NCBI GenBank assembly: GCA_041307765.1
Contig: JBFZCW010000397.1
Location: 1 to 19,783, forward strand
DNA: 19,783 nt
Reading direction: 5' to 3'
From: DYRB01 sp041307765
Lineage (GTDB): Bacteria > Pseudomonadota > Gammaproteobacteria > Chromatiales > Chromatiaceae
Below the pieces are notes generated by a model. It was given only the letters and a program-made list of their open reading frames with translations. It had not been told where the DNA came from and did no database searches. Shown here piece by piece: positions 7,496 to 14,799 of this stretch (position 1 is the stretch's first letter; each line of letters starts with the position of its first letter). Both the position numbers and the translations under genes were made by a program.

Positions 7496-7885
7496 TTGTC
7501 CCGGCGCGAGGCCATCGAACGCCTGGTGCGCGAGGACCTGGGCTGCACCTGCCCACCAGAGGTTTTCGACCGCATGGAGCAGGGGCAGGTGGTTCTGCCT
7601 GGGCTTGCCAGCCCTGGCAGACGCATCGTCATCGGCGGCCGGCTGCTGGTCTACCTGATCGAGGCAGAGGATGCCGGGCAGGCCTTCGCCAATCTCCCGG
7701 CCTGGGTCTCGGCAGGCCGCGCCGAGCGGGACGCGGCCGCCATGAACCGCCTGCGCCTGGTCGTGGTCACGGCACGGCCGGAGACCCTCGCTCCCGCCCT
7801 TCAGGCAGGGTTCGAGGCCCTGCCCGACCGTGACGAACGCATCCACCTGCACGTCCTGTCCATTGCGGCTGTCGCCGGAATCTGA
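7496..7885 (+). CDS. Unrecognised protein with Cys-Thr-Cys-Pro motif
   Basis: 129 residues if started at the TTG at 7496, two bases past the stop of the DsrE-family gene; no ATG or GTG lies near the apparent N-terminus. A CTG at 7490 overlapping that stop is an alternative. I do not recognise the family. Visible features are REAIERLVREDLGCTCPPEV near the N-terminus with a Cys-x-Cys-Pro pair, a strand-rich middle (RRIVIGGRLLVYLIEAED), and alternating LRLVVVTARPETL and IHLHVLSIAAVAGI near the end. This suggests a small alpha/beta cytoplasmic protein; there is no signal peptide or membrane segment. Coupling to a DsrE-type gene and the Cys pair hint at thiol, sulfur or metal chemistry, but this is only inference. 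Confidence 0.65.
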   Translation: MSRREAIERLVREDLGCTCPPEVFDRMEQGQVVLPGLASPGRRIVIGGRLLVYLIEAEDAGQAFANLPAWVSAGRAERDAAAMNRLRLVVVTARPETLAPALQAGFEALPDRDERIHLHVLSIAAVAGI

Positions 7886-7903
7886 GCGCCAGACTAAGGG
7901 CGC

Positions 7904-7926
7904 AGCGGCGGCTTCAGCCGTCCGCT
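7904..7926 (+). terminator. Hairpin after the DsrE-family gene pair
   Basis: AGCGGCGGC at 7904-7912 pairs with GCCG at 7917-7920 and CCGCT at 7922-7926, with a TTCA loop and one bulged T. It lies 19 bases after the stop at 7885. There is no T-run, so termination is uncertain; in a GC-rich genome it may still mark the transcript end before moaA. Confidence 0.35.
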
Positions 7927-8030
7927 ACCCGAGCGGGCCCGAGGATTTCCTTGATGCGGTCCCTTGGCAGTCGTGCGCGCATCTGCTAAATGGATCTCCT
8001 ACGGACGCCCTTACGGGAGCCATACCACCG

Positions 8031-9071
8031 ATGCCCCTCGCCACTGACCACCATCATGCCGCCGCGACGGCGACCGGGCAGCCCGGCGCCCTGATCGACC
8101 GCTTTGGGCGGCGCGTGACCTACCTTCGCATCTCGGTGACCGACCGCTGCGACTTCCGCTGCGTCTACTGCATGGAGCCGGACCAACGCTTCGCCCCCCG
8201 CGACGAGGTCCTGTCCCTGGAGGAGATCCAGGCGGTCGCCGCGGCGTTTGTCGCCCTAGGGGTGCGCAAGATCCGCCTCACGGGGGGTGAGCCCCTGGTA
8301 CGCCCGGGCGTCGTCGGCCTGATGCAGGGCATTGCTGCCCTCCCGGGCCTGGACGAGCTGGTCATCACCACCAACGGATCTCAGCTCGCCACCCAGGCCG
8401 TAGACATCCGTGCAGCCGGAGTCCGGCGCATCAACGTGAGCCTCGACAGCCTCGACCCAGAGCGTTTCCACCAGATCACCCGCAAGGGCGACCTGGCAAA
8501 GGTGCTGGCCGGGATCGACGCCGCCATCGCGGCCGGCTTCGAGCGCATCAAGCTCAACGCCGTCATCCTGCGGGGGCGCAATCACCACGAGGTGAGAGAC
8601 CTGGTCGGATTCGCCGTGGCAAAGGGGATCAACATCAGCTTCATCGAGGAGATGCCTCTGGGGGTAATCGGCGACCATGACCGCGCCGAGGCCTTCTACT
8701 CCAGCGAGCAGATCCGCCAGGACCTGGCGGCCCACTTCACCCTGGTGCCGACGACGGAGACCACCGGCGGTCCAGCGCGCTACTACCGCATCCCCGGGTC
8801 CGAGACCCGGGTCGGCTTCATCTCCCCGCACAGCCACAACTTCTGCGGCGACTGCAACCGGGTACGGGTCACCGCCGAGGGGCGGCTCCTGCTCTGCCTG
8901 GGGCAGGAGCATTCGCTGGACCTGCGCGCCATCCTGCGCAGGCACCCGGGAGATAGCGCCCGCCTGGAACAAGGCATCCACGAGGCCATGCAGATCAAAC
9001 CCAAGGGGCACGAGTTCGACCTGCGCGCCCAGCCTGTCATCTTCCGGCACATGAACCTGACCGGGGGCTGA
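8031..9071 (+). CDS. moaA: GTP 3',8-cyclase MoaA (molybdenum cofactor biosynthesis)
   Basis: 346 residues, close to the usual 330-350. This radical SAM enzyme converts GTP to 3',8-cyclo-7,8-dihydro-GTP, the first step towards cyclic pyranopterin and molybdopterin, in the cytoplasm. The radical SAM cluster motif is CDFRCVYC with C40, C44 and C47. TGGEPLVRPG is the SAM-binding GGEP motif. The second 4Fe-4S cluster has C272, C275 and C289 in NFCGDCNRVRVTAEG. The protein ends in Gly-Gly, as MoaA requires for activity. The ATG at 8031 is preceded by GGGAG at 8015-8019; the frame stays open upstream, but that part lacks family similarity. Residues 1-20 are a non-conserved His/Ala-rich lead. No other moa, moe or mob gene is in the window, and the 145-base upstream gap shows no obvious Moco riboswitch. 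Confidence 0.97.
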   Translation: MPLATDHHHAAATATGQPGALIDRFGRRVTYLRISVTDRCDFRCVYCMEPDQRFAPRDEVLSLEEIQAVAAAFVALGVRKIRLTGGEPLVRPGVVGLMQGIAALPGLDELVITTNGSQLATQAVDIRAAGVRRINVSLDSLDPERFHQITRKGDLAKVLAGIDAAIAAGFERIKLNAVILRGRNHHEVRDLVGFAVAKGINISFIEEMPLGVIGDHDRAEAFYSSEQIRQDLAAHFTLVPTTETTGGPARYYRIPGSETRVGFISPHSHNFCGDCNRVRVTAEGRLLLCLGQEHSLDLRAILRRHPGDSARLEQGIHEAMQIKPKGHEFDLRAQPVIFRHMNLTGG

Positions 9072-9079
9072 CGCCCCCG
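9062..9079. terminator. Hairpin over the moaA stop codon, possible bidirectional terminator
   Basis: CGGGGGC at 9062-9068 pairs with GCCCCCG at 9073-9079 around the loop TGAC, which contains the moaA stop. moaA and the minus-strand GH57 operon converge with only 26 bases between their stops, so a shared stop signal is expected here. There is no T-run. Confidence 0.4.
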
Positions 9080-9097
9080 CAAGGGTTCGTCGATCCC

Positions 9098-10564
9098 CTA
9101 GCCGTAGTCGTAGCGGACGATGTCCCCCACCCGCCGGCAGAGCTCCCGCCCGTAGTCGGTCCAGAGCCCCTGGCCCCAGTAGCGATAGCAACTGGTCTGG
9201 GAGCACATCAGGTGGAACAGGGCGCTGCGGTAGCGCTGCTCGTTGGTCGGCATCCCGGGCTTGAGGACGTGCTCGTTGAACAGCGAGCTGGCCTCCTCCA
9301 TGGGACCCAGGACATTGTCGTAGCCATGGACCCAGGACAGGTTGTTGGTCCAGCTCCCACCCTCCATGTGAAAGCGGTGGTCCGCCGCCCGCAGCTCTGC
9401 GATGACCTGTTCGAGCCGCTCGGGCCCGTCGCCGGGCTGCATGCGCTCCCAGATCTGGTGGTGGAACAGGGGTTGGATCTCCGTGAAGTCCGACGCCTTG
9501 ATGCCCAGGGCGAAGAGGTGCTCCAGGTACTCGGTGACATTCATCAGCGGGACGTCCGATCCGCTCGCCGCCCGGACCGCCTCGAAGTACTTGCCCGGGA
9601 ACTCGTTCATCATGACCCCGCCGTTCTCCCCGTCGGCGATCTGGGTGACCAGGGGCGGGACCCGATGTCCGCCGAGTTCCAGGCGGTTGAGGCCCTGGGC
9701 CTCGTACCAGGGCTGCATCTGCGCCACCAGCTTGGTATCGCTCCCCTGGGTCTTGACGATGGCGATGATGCTTGCGGTCTCACCCTTGGAATTGGTGCAG
9801 ACCAGGCGGTGGGGCAGGTGCGGGCGCTCGGGGTGGCGCTGGTTGCTCACCTGCTGGACCGAGTGCTCCTGGACCAGGACCCATTGATAGCCGCAGTCCA
9901 CCAGGGTCTTGACGAATTCGTAGGCGACGTCCGGGTGATTGGGCAGCGCCATCTCCGACGGGGAGAAGCCGCGAACCCGCTCCAGGGCCTCCCAGCCGAA
10001 GATGGCAGCGAAGTGGTGCTGGAAGGCGCGCACATGGAGCCGAAAGTCCTGAACCGGGGTGGATGGGGCGACGGCGTGGCCCCAGGGCATGCCCAGCCAC
10101 TCCACGGCGCCCACGTAGTCGGGGTTGCAGGTGACGTTCTTCAGGGCATCGATGACGTGGTGCTCGCCCATGGCGCGTAGCCCGTGGAGCAAGGTGCCCG
10201 AGTATTCGAGCATGCACCGCGGGGTCTTCCCTTCCCCCATGAGCTGCGGGACGAACTCGCCGATGCGCTTGTAGCACCAGACGAAGGCCGGGGCATTGTG
10301 GTTGTCGCCGATGCCCTGGTTCTCCATCATGTACTGGAGGTTGCTGATAATGGCTGCGGTGTGCAGGTCGCCGCCGCCCGCCGGGATCAGGGGCTGGTGC
10401 TGGTGCAGGGCGATGGCGCAGACGGCACGGATGGAGCCGAAGGCGCATCCGCCGTGGTAGCAGTAAAGATCCTTACCGCGGCCCCGGGCCACGACCTCGG
10501 CAACCTGCTTCTCAGAGCCGGCGATGTTGGGCAGACCGTCCACGTATTCTGGCAAGGCATTCAC
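9098..10564 (-). CDS. Glycoside hydrolase family 57 protein (second gene of GH57 operon)
   Basis: 488 residues from a GTG at 10564, chosen because GAGGAG lies eight to thirteen bases upstream. GH57 enzymes are retaining alpha-glucan hydrolases, 4-alpha-glucanotransferases or branching enzymes. The first GH57 motif is HQHQP at 54-58. The likely nucleophile is Glu204 in FSPSEMALP and the likely acid/base is Asp311 in ADGENGG. The C-terminal part is rich in Trp and Tyr (GGSWTNNLSWVHGYDN), like other sugar-binding GH57 ends. There is no signal peptide, so a cytoplasmic role in glycogen or maltodextrin turnover is likely, but the exact activity cannot be read. Oddity: HQHQP usually sits near residue 10, while here about 45 extra residues precede it, with cysteines at 35, 40 and 49. 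The start lies 13 bases after the stop of the other GH57 gene. Confidence 0.88.
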   Translation of the reverse strand: MNALPEYVDGLPNIAGSEKQVAEVVARGRGKDLYCYHGGCAFGSIRAVCAIALHQHQPLIPAGGGDLHTAAIISNLQYMMENQGIGDNHNAPAFVWCYKRIGEFVPQLMGEGKTPRCMLEYSGTLLHGLRAMGEHHVIDALKNVTCNPDYVGAVEWLGMPWGHAVAPSTPVQDFRLHVRAFQHHFAAIFGWEALERVRGFSPSEMALPNHPDVAYEFVKTLVDCGYQWVLVQEHSVQQVSNQRHPERPHLPHRLVCTNSKGETASIIAIVKTQGSDTKLVAQMQPWYEAQGLNRLELGGHRVPPLVTQIADGENGGVMMNEFPGKYFEAVRAASGSDVPLMNVTEYLEHLFALGIKASDFTEIQPLFHHQIWERMQPGDGPERLEQVIAELRAADHRFHMEGGSWTNNLSWVHGYDNVLGPMEEASSLFNEHVLKPGMPTNEQRYRSALFHLMCSQTSCYRYWGQGLWTDYGRELCRRVGDIVRYDYG

Positions 10565-10577
10565 GGGTAGTGCTCCT

Positions 10578-11888
10578 CTAACTCTGCGGTATCTGGCTCT
10601 GCGGTATCTGGGGGGGCGCGCCGATCGAACCCCCGGCGAGGGGCGCCGACTCGGAGACCGAAGGGGGGACCGACGGGCTGACCGATTCCTGAGCTGGGTT
10701 GAGCGCCGGACCAAGCCGCGCCTCAACCTGCGCCAGGGCGTCCCTGGCCACATCGAGGTCCGCCGTGGAACGTGGCACCCAGGCCTCAGCCCAGAAGAAG
10801 TTGCAGCTGGTCTCCGCGCGCAGCAGGTGCCAGAGGGCCGTCTCGATCAGACCGGCCAGATCGCCGTCCTCCGGACGCTCCGCCGCCGCCCGGCGGCGGG
10901 CCGCATGCAGGGCGGCGCTCACCTCGGCCAGGGCCGCGAGACCGTCCTTCTGGGCCTGGGACCCTGTCCACTGGACGAAGCCGCGCCCATCGTGCCAGCC
11001 GGTGTTCCAGGCCCCGGTGTGGACACGCACCTCTCCCTGAGCCCCGTGGACCTTGAGGTAGTCGCTGATAAAGGTCGGCGACATCCCGGCCTTGCCGGCC
11101 CGGACCCGCTCCATCAGGGGTTGGTAGAAGGCGCTCCAGAAATTGGCGCCGCTGGTGGTGTTGCGGAACCAGCCACCGTTCTCACCGTCGGTGCAGGTGG
11201 TCACCAGTGGGGGAAAATCGCACCATTTTGTGCGTTCAGCGACCTCGTTGAGGAACCAGTCCACCTCCATGCCAGACTCCTGGGCGTTGGAGAGGTCGCG
11301 GTCACGCACGACGACGATGAGTTCGTCCTTGCCGTACCGCGCGATGTGCGGCCGATACCGCAGCTCCTGCCAGCTCATGGTCGTCACGGCCTCCACCTGC
11401 TCGCTGTCCACCATGACATAGCGATAGCCGTGGGCGCGAAGCAGGGGAATCATCTCCATGGAGAAGCCCATCTCCGGGGGCCAGAAGCCGTCGAAGCGGG
11501 GGCGCCAGAAGAGATGGTGGGCGATGCCCAGCCAGCGGTGCAGGTGCTCGGAGCGGTCCGCCTCCGGGATCAGGGGCAACACGGGATGGTAGTAGCCGGT
11601 ACCAAGCATCTCGAACAGGTCGTGGTTCTGCAGGCGCCACAGGAGGGTCCCGCAATCGACGATGCCGTAGACCCGCTTCTGGAAGTCGGGGTTTGATAAG
11701 GTCTCCAGCAGGGTGCCGGAGAGAGATAGGTGCACCCGCGCCAAGTCCTCGTAGCCCCACAGGCTGCGGGGGATGCGGTCCAGGGCGTATAGGATCTCCT
11801 TGGCCTCCCACTCGTTGTGGGCGAGCAGGTCGTCGAGGTTTCCGGAGGGCTGATGCAGATTGAGCACAAGGGCGTGCTGAGCGATCAT
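10578..11888 (-). CDS. Glycoside hydrolase family 57 protein (first gene of GH57 operon)
   Basis: 436 residues from the ATG at 11888; the frame is open much further upstream, but MIAQHALVLNLHQP is the normal GH57 beginning. The first motif is HQP at 12-14. The likely nucleophile is Glu139 in FWPPEMGFS and the likely acid/base is Asp234 in TDGENGG. Core length is short for GH57 but complete for the catalytic barrel and helical part. The last 40 residues are low-complexity Ser/Pro/Gln, end in a duplicated QIPQS and are probably disordered. The ribosome binding site is weak. A TACAAT at 11970-11975 on the minus strand might be a -10 element, but I see no matching -35. It is a paralogue of the next gene and is probably co-transcribed with it. 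An alpha-glucan substrate is inferred from the family; no signal peptide is seen. Confidence 0.88.
   Translation of the reverse strand: MIAQHALVLNLHQPSGNLDDLLAHNEWEAKEILYALDRIPRSLWGYEDLARVHLSLSGTLLETLSNPDFQKRVYGIVDCGTLLWRLQNHDLFEMLGTGYYHPVLPLIPEADRSEHLHRWLGIAHHLFWRPRFDGFWPPEMGFSMEMIPLLRAHGYRYVMVDSEQVEAVTTMSWQELRYRPHIARYGKDELIVVVRDRDLSNAQESGMEVDWFLNEVAERTKWCDFPPLVTTCTDGENGGWFRNTTSGANFWSAFYQPLMERVRAGKAGMSPTFISDYLKVHGAQGEVRVHTGAWNTGWHDGRGFVQWTGSQAQKDGLAALAEVSAALHAARRRAAAERPEDGDLAGLIETALWHLLRAETSCNFFWAEAWVPRSTADLDVARDALAQVEARLGPALNPAQESVSPSVPPSVSESAPLAGGSIGAPPQIPQSQIPQS
10582..10611 (-). repeat. Perfect 15-base tandem duplication at a GH57 3' end
   Basis: CTCTGCGGTATCTGG occurs twice head to tail (10582-10596 and 10597-10611, plus-strand reading). 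Being five codons long it keeps frame and encodes the doubled QIPQS at the C-terminus, just before the TAG stop at 10578-10580. Confidence 0.9.
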
Positions 11889-12038
11889 GGTCTTATACCC
11901 CGTCGCGGGATGGGTACGGTTTGGCGCCCGCCGCCCGAGGAGCCAGGACCGCGGGCCATCGCGGCTGGTATTGTACCCACAGGACCGCACACTGCGCGCC
12001 GGGATTATCACCCCAGTTGCAACAGCCGGACCCAGCCC

Positions 12039-12317
12039 TTGCCCAATGTAATTGTCGATTCCGAATCCTGGTCGCTGCGCGAGCGCTTCGCCCTGATCAA
12101 GGCACCGCGCCGGTCCCGGTCCCGTTACCCCGAGGGCTGCGTGTCCCCAGTGGCCGACAAGGAGAGCGCCATTGCCGGGGCGGACCCGGCGAAGAACCTT
12201 TACGCGGCGGTGGTCTATGGCCCATCCGCGTCCTCCGAGGGGCTGCGCATCTACTACCTGGTCCGGTGGCTGGACTGGGTACCAGGTCCTGAACCTGGGC
12301 GAGGGGCACCCGAGTGA
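12039..12317 (+). CDS. Small hypothetical protein, start uncertain
   Basis: 92 residues from a TTG at 12039; the frame stays open upstream to an ATG at 11910, but that part is Pro/Arg-rich, overlaps the probable promoter region of the divergent GH57 operon and looks non-coding. I do not recognise the family. The C-terminal half, with ADPAKNLYAAVVYGPSASSE then LRIYYLVRWLD, looks like a real folded segment with hydrophobic strands. The middle (SESWSLRERFALIKAPRRSR) is charged. No signal peptide or cysteine pattern is seen. It runs divergently from the GH57 genes. Its existence rests on reading-frame and composition evidence only, so it could be spurious. Confidence 0.4.
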   Translation: MPNVIVDSESWSLRERFALIKAPRRSRSRYPEGCVSPVADKESAIAGADPAKNLYAAVVYGPSASSEGLRIYYLVRWLDWVPGPEPGRGAPE

Positions 12318-12714
12318 GTCGTCCCCGCCAGCACCGCGGCCCAGGCCTAGCCCCGCAACCGCAGCAACGCTTTCCCCTGCCGCGCGACGATGGCACACTA
12401 TCCGCTAGGACTTAGGTAGGGCCCCAATTGCGATTTCGTCGAGCCCCCGTACCAGGCAGGCCCCAGGCACCCCGGCGACGGCATGGACCGGGGTCGGCAA
12501 GTCAGACCCTTTTGAAATACCCACTAACCGGCCCTAGGTCGGTGGAACAGCGAGGCGGCGCCAAGACCGTCCCAGTGCCGGCGGCATTCCGTCGGCGGCC
12601 CCGTGCAGGACATCGGCGACCAGACGCCGGTGACCGCCTGCTCGGGTTAGCACGTCGGCAACACGACCGAGAGCCCGGGAAACCCCCTACCTGACAAGAG
12701 GCGAGTGAGAGACG
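12318..12714. other. Intergenic region, no gene seen
   Basis: An 88-codon open frame at 12428-12694 has the Arg/Pro/Gly-rich composition of chance frames in GC-rich DNA and is rejected. TTGAAA at 12512-12517, 16 bases before CTAGGT at 12534-12539, is a weak promoter-like pair that could serve the DUF2934 gene. AGAGG near 12698 is the likely ribosome binding site of that gene. I see no repeat, RNA gene or mobile-element end. Confidence 0.5.
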
Positions 12715-13149
12715 ATGGCTGACGACGGCAAGAAGATCGTAACCAAGAAGACCCCCGTAAAGGCCGCCGCCCCTGCTGCGGCGGCGGCCAAGGCGACCCC
12801 GCCCAAGAAGATAGCGACCAAGGCAACACCGAAGGCGGCCGCCGCGCCCGCGGCAAAGCCAGCGGCGCCCGCCCCTGTGGCCAAGCCGGCAGCGACCCCC
12901 ACGCCGGCAGCAATCCGCACGCCCGCGCCGGCACCCAAGGTCAAGCCCGCCCCCAAGGCCGCCGCAAGGCCGGCAGTGGCCAACCCGGCGCCCGCCAAAC
13001 CCAGAGTGGACGCCGAGGCTCGCCTGGCCATGATCCAGGAGGCCGCCTATTACAAGGCAGAGGCACGCAACTTCGCCTCAGGCTTCGAGGCCCAGGACTG
13101 GGCAGACGCCGAGCGCGAGGTCGACGCCATGCTGGGCAACGCGGGCTAG
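12715..13149 (+). CDS. Histone H1-like Lys/Ala/Pro-rich protein with C-terminal DUF2934 domain
   Basis: 144 residues from an ATG with AGAGGCGAG upstream. Residues 1-96 are a low-complexity Lys, Ala and Pro tail with repeated short units such as AAKATPPKK and KPAAPAPVAKPA, like histone H1 tails and bacterial nucleoid-associated proteins. Residues 98-140 (EARLAMIQEAAYYKAEARNF, then DWADAEREVDAML) match the short DUF2934 domain, with its aromatic, Gly, Asp-Trp and Ala-Glu pattern. The net charge of the tail is strongly positive, so DNA or RNA binding is plausible; this is inference, since DUF2934 has no established role that I know. It appears to be a single-gene unit, followed by a hairpin. Confidence 0.8.
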   Translation: MADDGKKIVTKKTPVKAAAPAAAAAKATPPKKIATKATPKAAAAPAAKPAAPAPVAKPAATPTPAAIRTPAPAPKVKPAPKAAARPAVANPAPAKPRVDAEARLAMIQEAAYYKAEARNFASGFEAQDWADAEREVDAMLGNAG

Positions 13150-13487
13150 CACCGCGGCCGAGCCAGGAGGGCCAGGACCGGCCCGGGATGTGCCGACGCG
13201 CCCTACTCGCGAGGTCGGCACGGACCTCTGAGGCGTCCGTCTTGCAGGCGGTACCGACGGCTTCAGGCAGGGGTGGCGACAGGAGTCGGGATCCGGGCCC
13301 CCTTCGAAGTCACCACACCCGTCACTCCTTAGGCTTGGTAACGCGGGTTGTGGATTGTTCCTGCTCGGGTTACTGTTGCCTACTTTTTGGGCGAGGGACC
13401 CGCCACGCTGAGACCGGTTGCGAAGCCGGCGCCGCAGCGGGCACTCGTCCGACCCGGGCATTCCCCGGACCATCCAACAGGACCCCC
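13150..13487. other. Intergenic region upstream of the ccm operon
   Basis: 338 bases without a supported gene; the frame of ccmA stays open through it but shows no CcmA similarity. It contains the hairpin at 13190-13221. A weak promoter-like pair is TTGTGG at 13348-13353 and TACTGT at 13371-13376, with a 17-base spacer, and would give a leader of roughly 100 bases for ccmA. No tRNA or other RNA gene was recognised. Confidence 0.45.
13190..13221 (+). terminator. Hairpin after the DUF2934 gene
   Basis: GTGCCGAC at 13190-13197 pairs perfectly with GTCGGCAC at 13214-13221; GCG at 13198-13200 can pair with CGC at 13208-13210 inside the loop. It starts 41 bases after the stop at 13149. No T-run follows, so it may be a factor-dependent terminator or a transcript-end stabiliser. 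Confidence 0.4.
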
Positions 13488-14105
13488 ATGCTCGATGTCG
13501 TCGACCTCGAGTGCAGGCGCGGTGACCGACGCCTGTTCTCGGATCTTTGCTTCTCCCTGCCCTCAGGCACCCTTCTACACGTGCGCGGGCGTAACGGCAG
13601 CGGCAAGACCACACTGCTACGGGCTCTGTGCGGCCTGCTCTCCCGGGAAGCCGGACAGATCTGCTGGCGCGGCGAGGACATTGCCGCCCTCGGCGAGGAC
13701 TATCGCCGCGAGATGCTCTACTTTGGTCACCTCAACGGGATCAAGAGTGACCTCAACGGCATCGAGAACCTGCGCGTGGCGGCGACCCTGGACGGTGACC
13801 GGGTCGCCGACGACGCCCTCTGGCAGGCCCTCGGCCGCATGGGGCTGGCCGGGTACGAGGACCTCCCGACCAAGGTCCTGTCCCAGGGTCAGAAGAAGCG
13901 CGTCGCCTTGGCGCGACTCCTAGTCAGTCGCGCCCCCCTCTGGATCTTGGACGAACCCTTCAGCGCCCTGGACACAGACGCGGTCGAACTGCTCGGGTCC
14001 ATGATCGCGGACCACGTGGCCGGCGGTGGCTTGGTGGTCCTGACCACCCACCAGGAGGTCCCGCTGACATCGGGCCAGGTCCAACGGCTGCAACTGGGGG
14101 CCTGA
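13488..14105 (+). CDS. ccmA: Haem exporter ATP-binding protein CcmA
   Basis: 205 residues, the usual CcmA length. CcmA is the cytoplasmic ATPase of the CcmABCD complex; ATP hydrolysis releases haem-loaded CcmE from CcmC. Walker A is GRNGSGKTT at 34-42, the ABC signature is LSQGQ at 131-135, Walker B is LWILDEP at 151-157, and the switch histidine is in TTHQEV. YFGHLNGIKSDLNGIENL is the CcmA-specific stretch after the Q-loop position. The ATG at 13488 has AGGA at 13479-13482 upstream and gives the family N-terminus MLDVVDLECRRGDRRLFSDL; longer in-frame starts are rejected. It is the first gene of the operon, with ccmB starting three bases after its stop. Confidence 0.97.
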   Translation: MLDVVDLECRRGDRRLFSDLCFSLPSGTLLHVRGRNGSGKTTLLRALCGLLSREAGQICWRGEDIAALGEDYRREMLYFGHLNGIKSDLNGIENLRVAATLDGDRVADDALWQALGRMGLAGYEDLPTKVLSQGQKKRVALARLLVSRAPLWILDEPFSALDTDAVELLGSMIADHVAGGGLVVLTTHQEVPLTSGQVQRLQLGA

Positions 14106-14108
14106 GGG

Positions 14109-14780
14109 GTGTTGCGCGTCTTCCTCTGCGTTCTCGGGCGTGACATCACCCTGGCCATGCGCCGGCGCACGGACGTCCTGACCACCCTATTCTTCTTCGT
14201 CATTGTCGTGAGCCTATTCCCCCTCGGGGTCGGTACCGAGAGAGAGACCCTGAGGATCCTTGGCCCCGGGGTGGTTTGGGTCGCCGCCCTGCTCGCCTCC
14301 ATGCTAGCCTTGGAGCGGCTCTTCGCCGCGGATTACGACGACGGCACGCTGGAGCAAATGCTCCTCACCGCCCAGCCGCCGGCCCTGCTGGTCCTGGCCA
14401 AGGTGACGGCCCACTGGCTGCTGACGGGGCTGCCCCTGGTCTTCATCGCCCCCCTCATCGGGCTCCAGTACCAGCTCCCGGGGGAGGCGCAATGGATCAT
14501 GATGGTCTCGCTCCTGATCGGGACCCCGGTCCTGAGCCTCATCGGGGCGATTGGGGCGGCCCTCACCCTCGGGTTGCGAGGCGGGGGCATCCTGCTCTCG
14601 CTCCTGATCCTGCCGCTCTACATCCCGGTGCTGGTCTACGGGGCCGGGGCCGTGACCGTGAGCATGATTGACCTGGGCGACACCCAACCGTACCTTTCGT
14701 TACTTGGCGCGTTTCTGCTGCTGGCACTGACCCTCTCGCCCCTGGCCACGGGCGCTGCGCTACGCATCGCGCTGGAATAA
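14109..14780 (+). CDS. ccmB: Haem exporter permease CcmB
   Basis: 223 residues from a GTG at 14109, three bases after the ccmA stop; GAGGGG at the end of ccmA may act as ribosome binding site. CcmB is the six-helix inner-membrane partner of CcmA in cytochrome c maturation. The N-terminus LGRDITLAMRRRTDVLTTLF followed by FFVIVVSLFPLGVG is typical of CcmB, as is DYDDGTLEQMLL after the second helix. Hydrophobic segments can be followed at about 25-45, 52-70, 95-115, 125-150, 155-180 and 195-220. Nothing unusual is seen. Confidence 0.96.
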   Translation: MLRVFLCVLGRDITLAMRRRTDVLTTLFFFVIVVSLFPLGVGTERETLRILGPGVVWVAALLASMLALERLFAADYDDGTLEQMLLTAQPPALLVLAKVTAHWLLTGLPLVFIAPLIGLQYQLPGEAQWIMMVSLLIGTPVLSLIGAIGAALTLGLRGGGILLSLLILPLYIPVLVYGAGAVTVSMIDLGDTQPYLSLLGAFLLLALTLSPLATGAALRIALE

Positions 14781-14799
14781 TCCCCTTTGCGGTAACCCC

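Noticed and set aside
7886..8030. Molybdenum cofactor riboswitch upstream of moaA
   Set aside because: The gap is only 145 bases, and apart from one hairpin near the preceding gene I could not see the expected multi-stem arrangement.
10565..10753. Longer N-terminus for the second GH57 protein
   Set aside because: The extension would overlap the C-terminal coding part of the upstream GH57 gene and is Arg/Pro/Ser-rich, while GTG 10564 has a strong GAGGAG ribosome binding site.
13188..13487. N-terminal extension of CcmA
   Set aside because: The extra 100 codons have no ABC similarity and cross the hairpin at 13190-13221; the ATG at 13488 gives the normal CcmA length.
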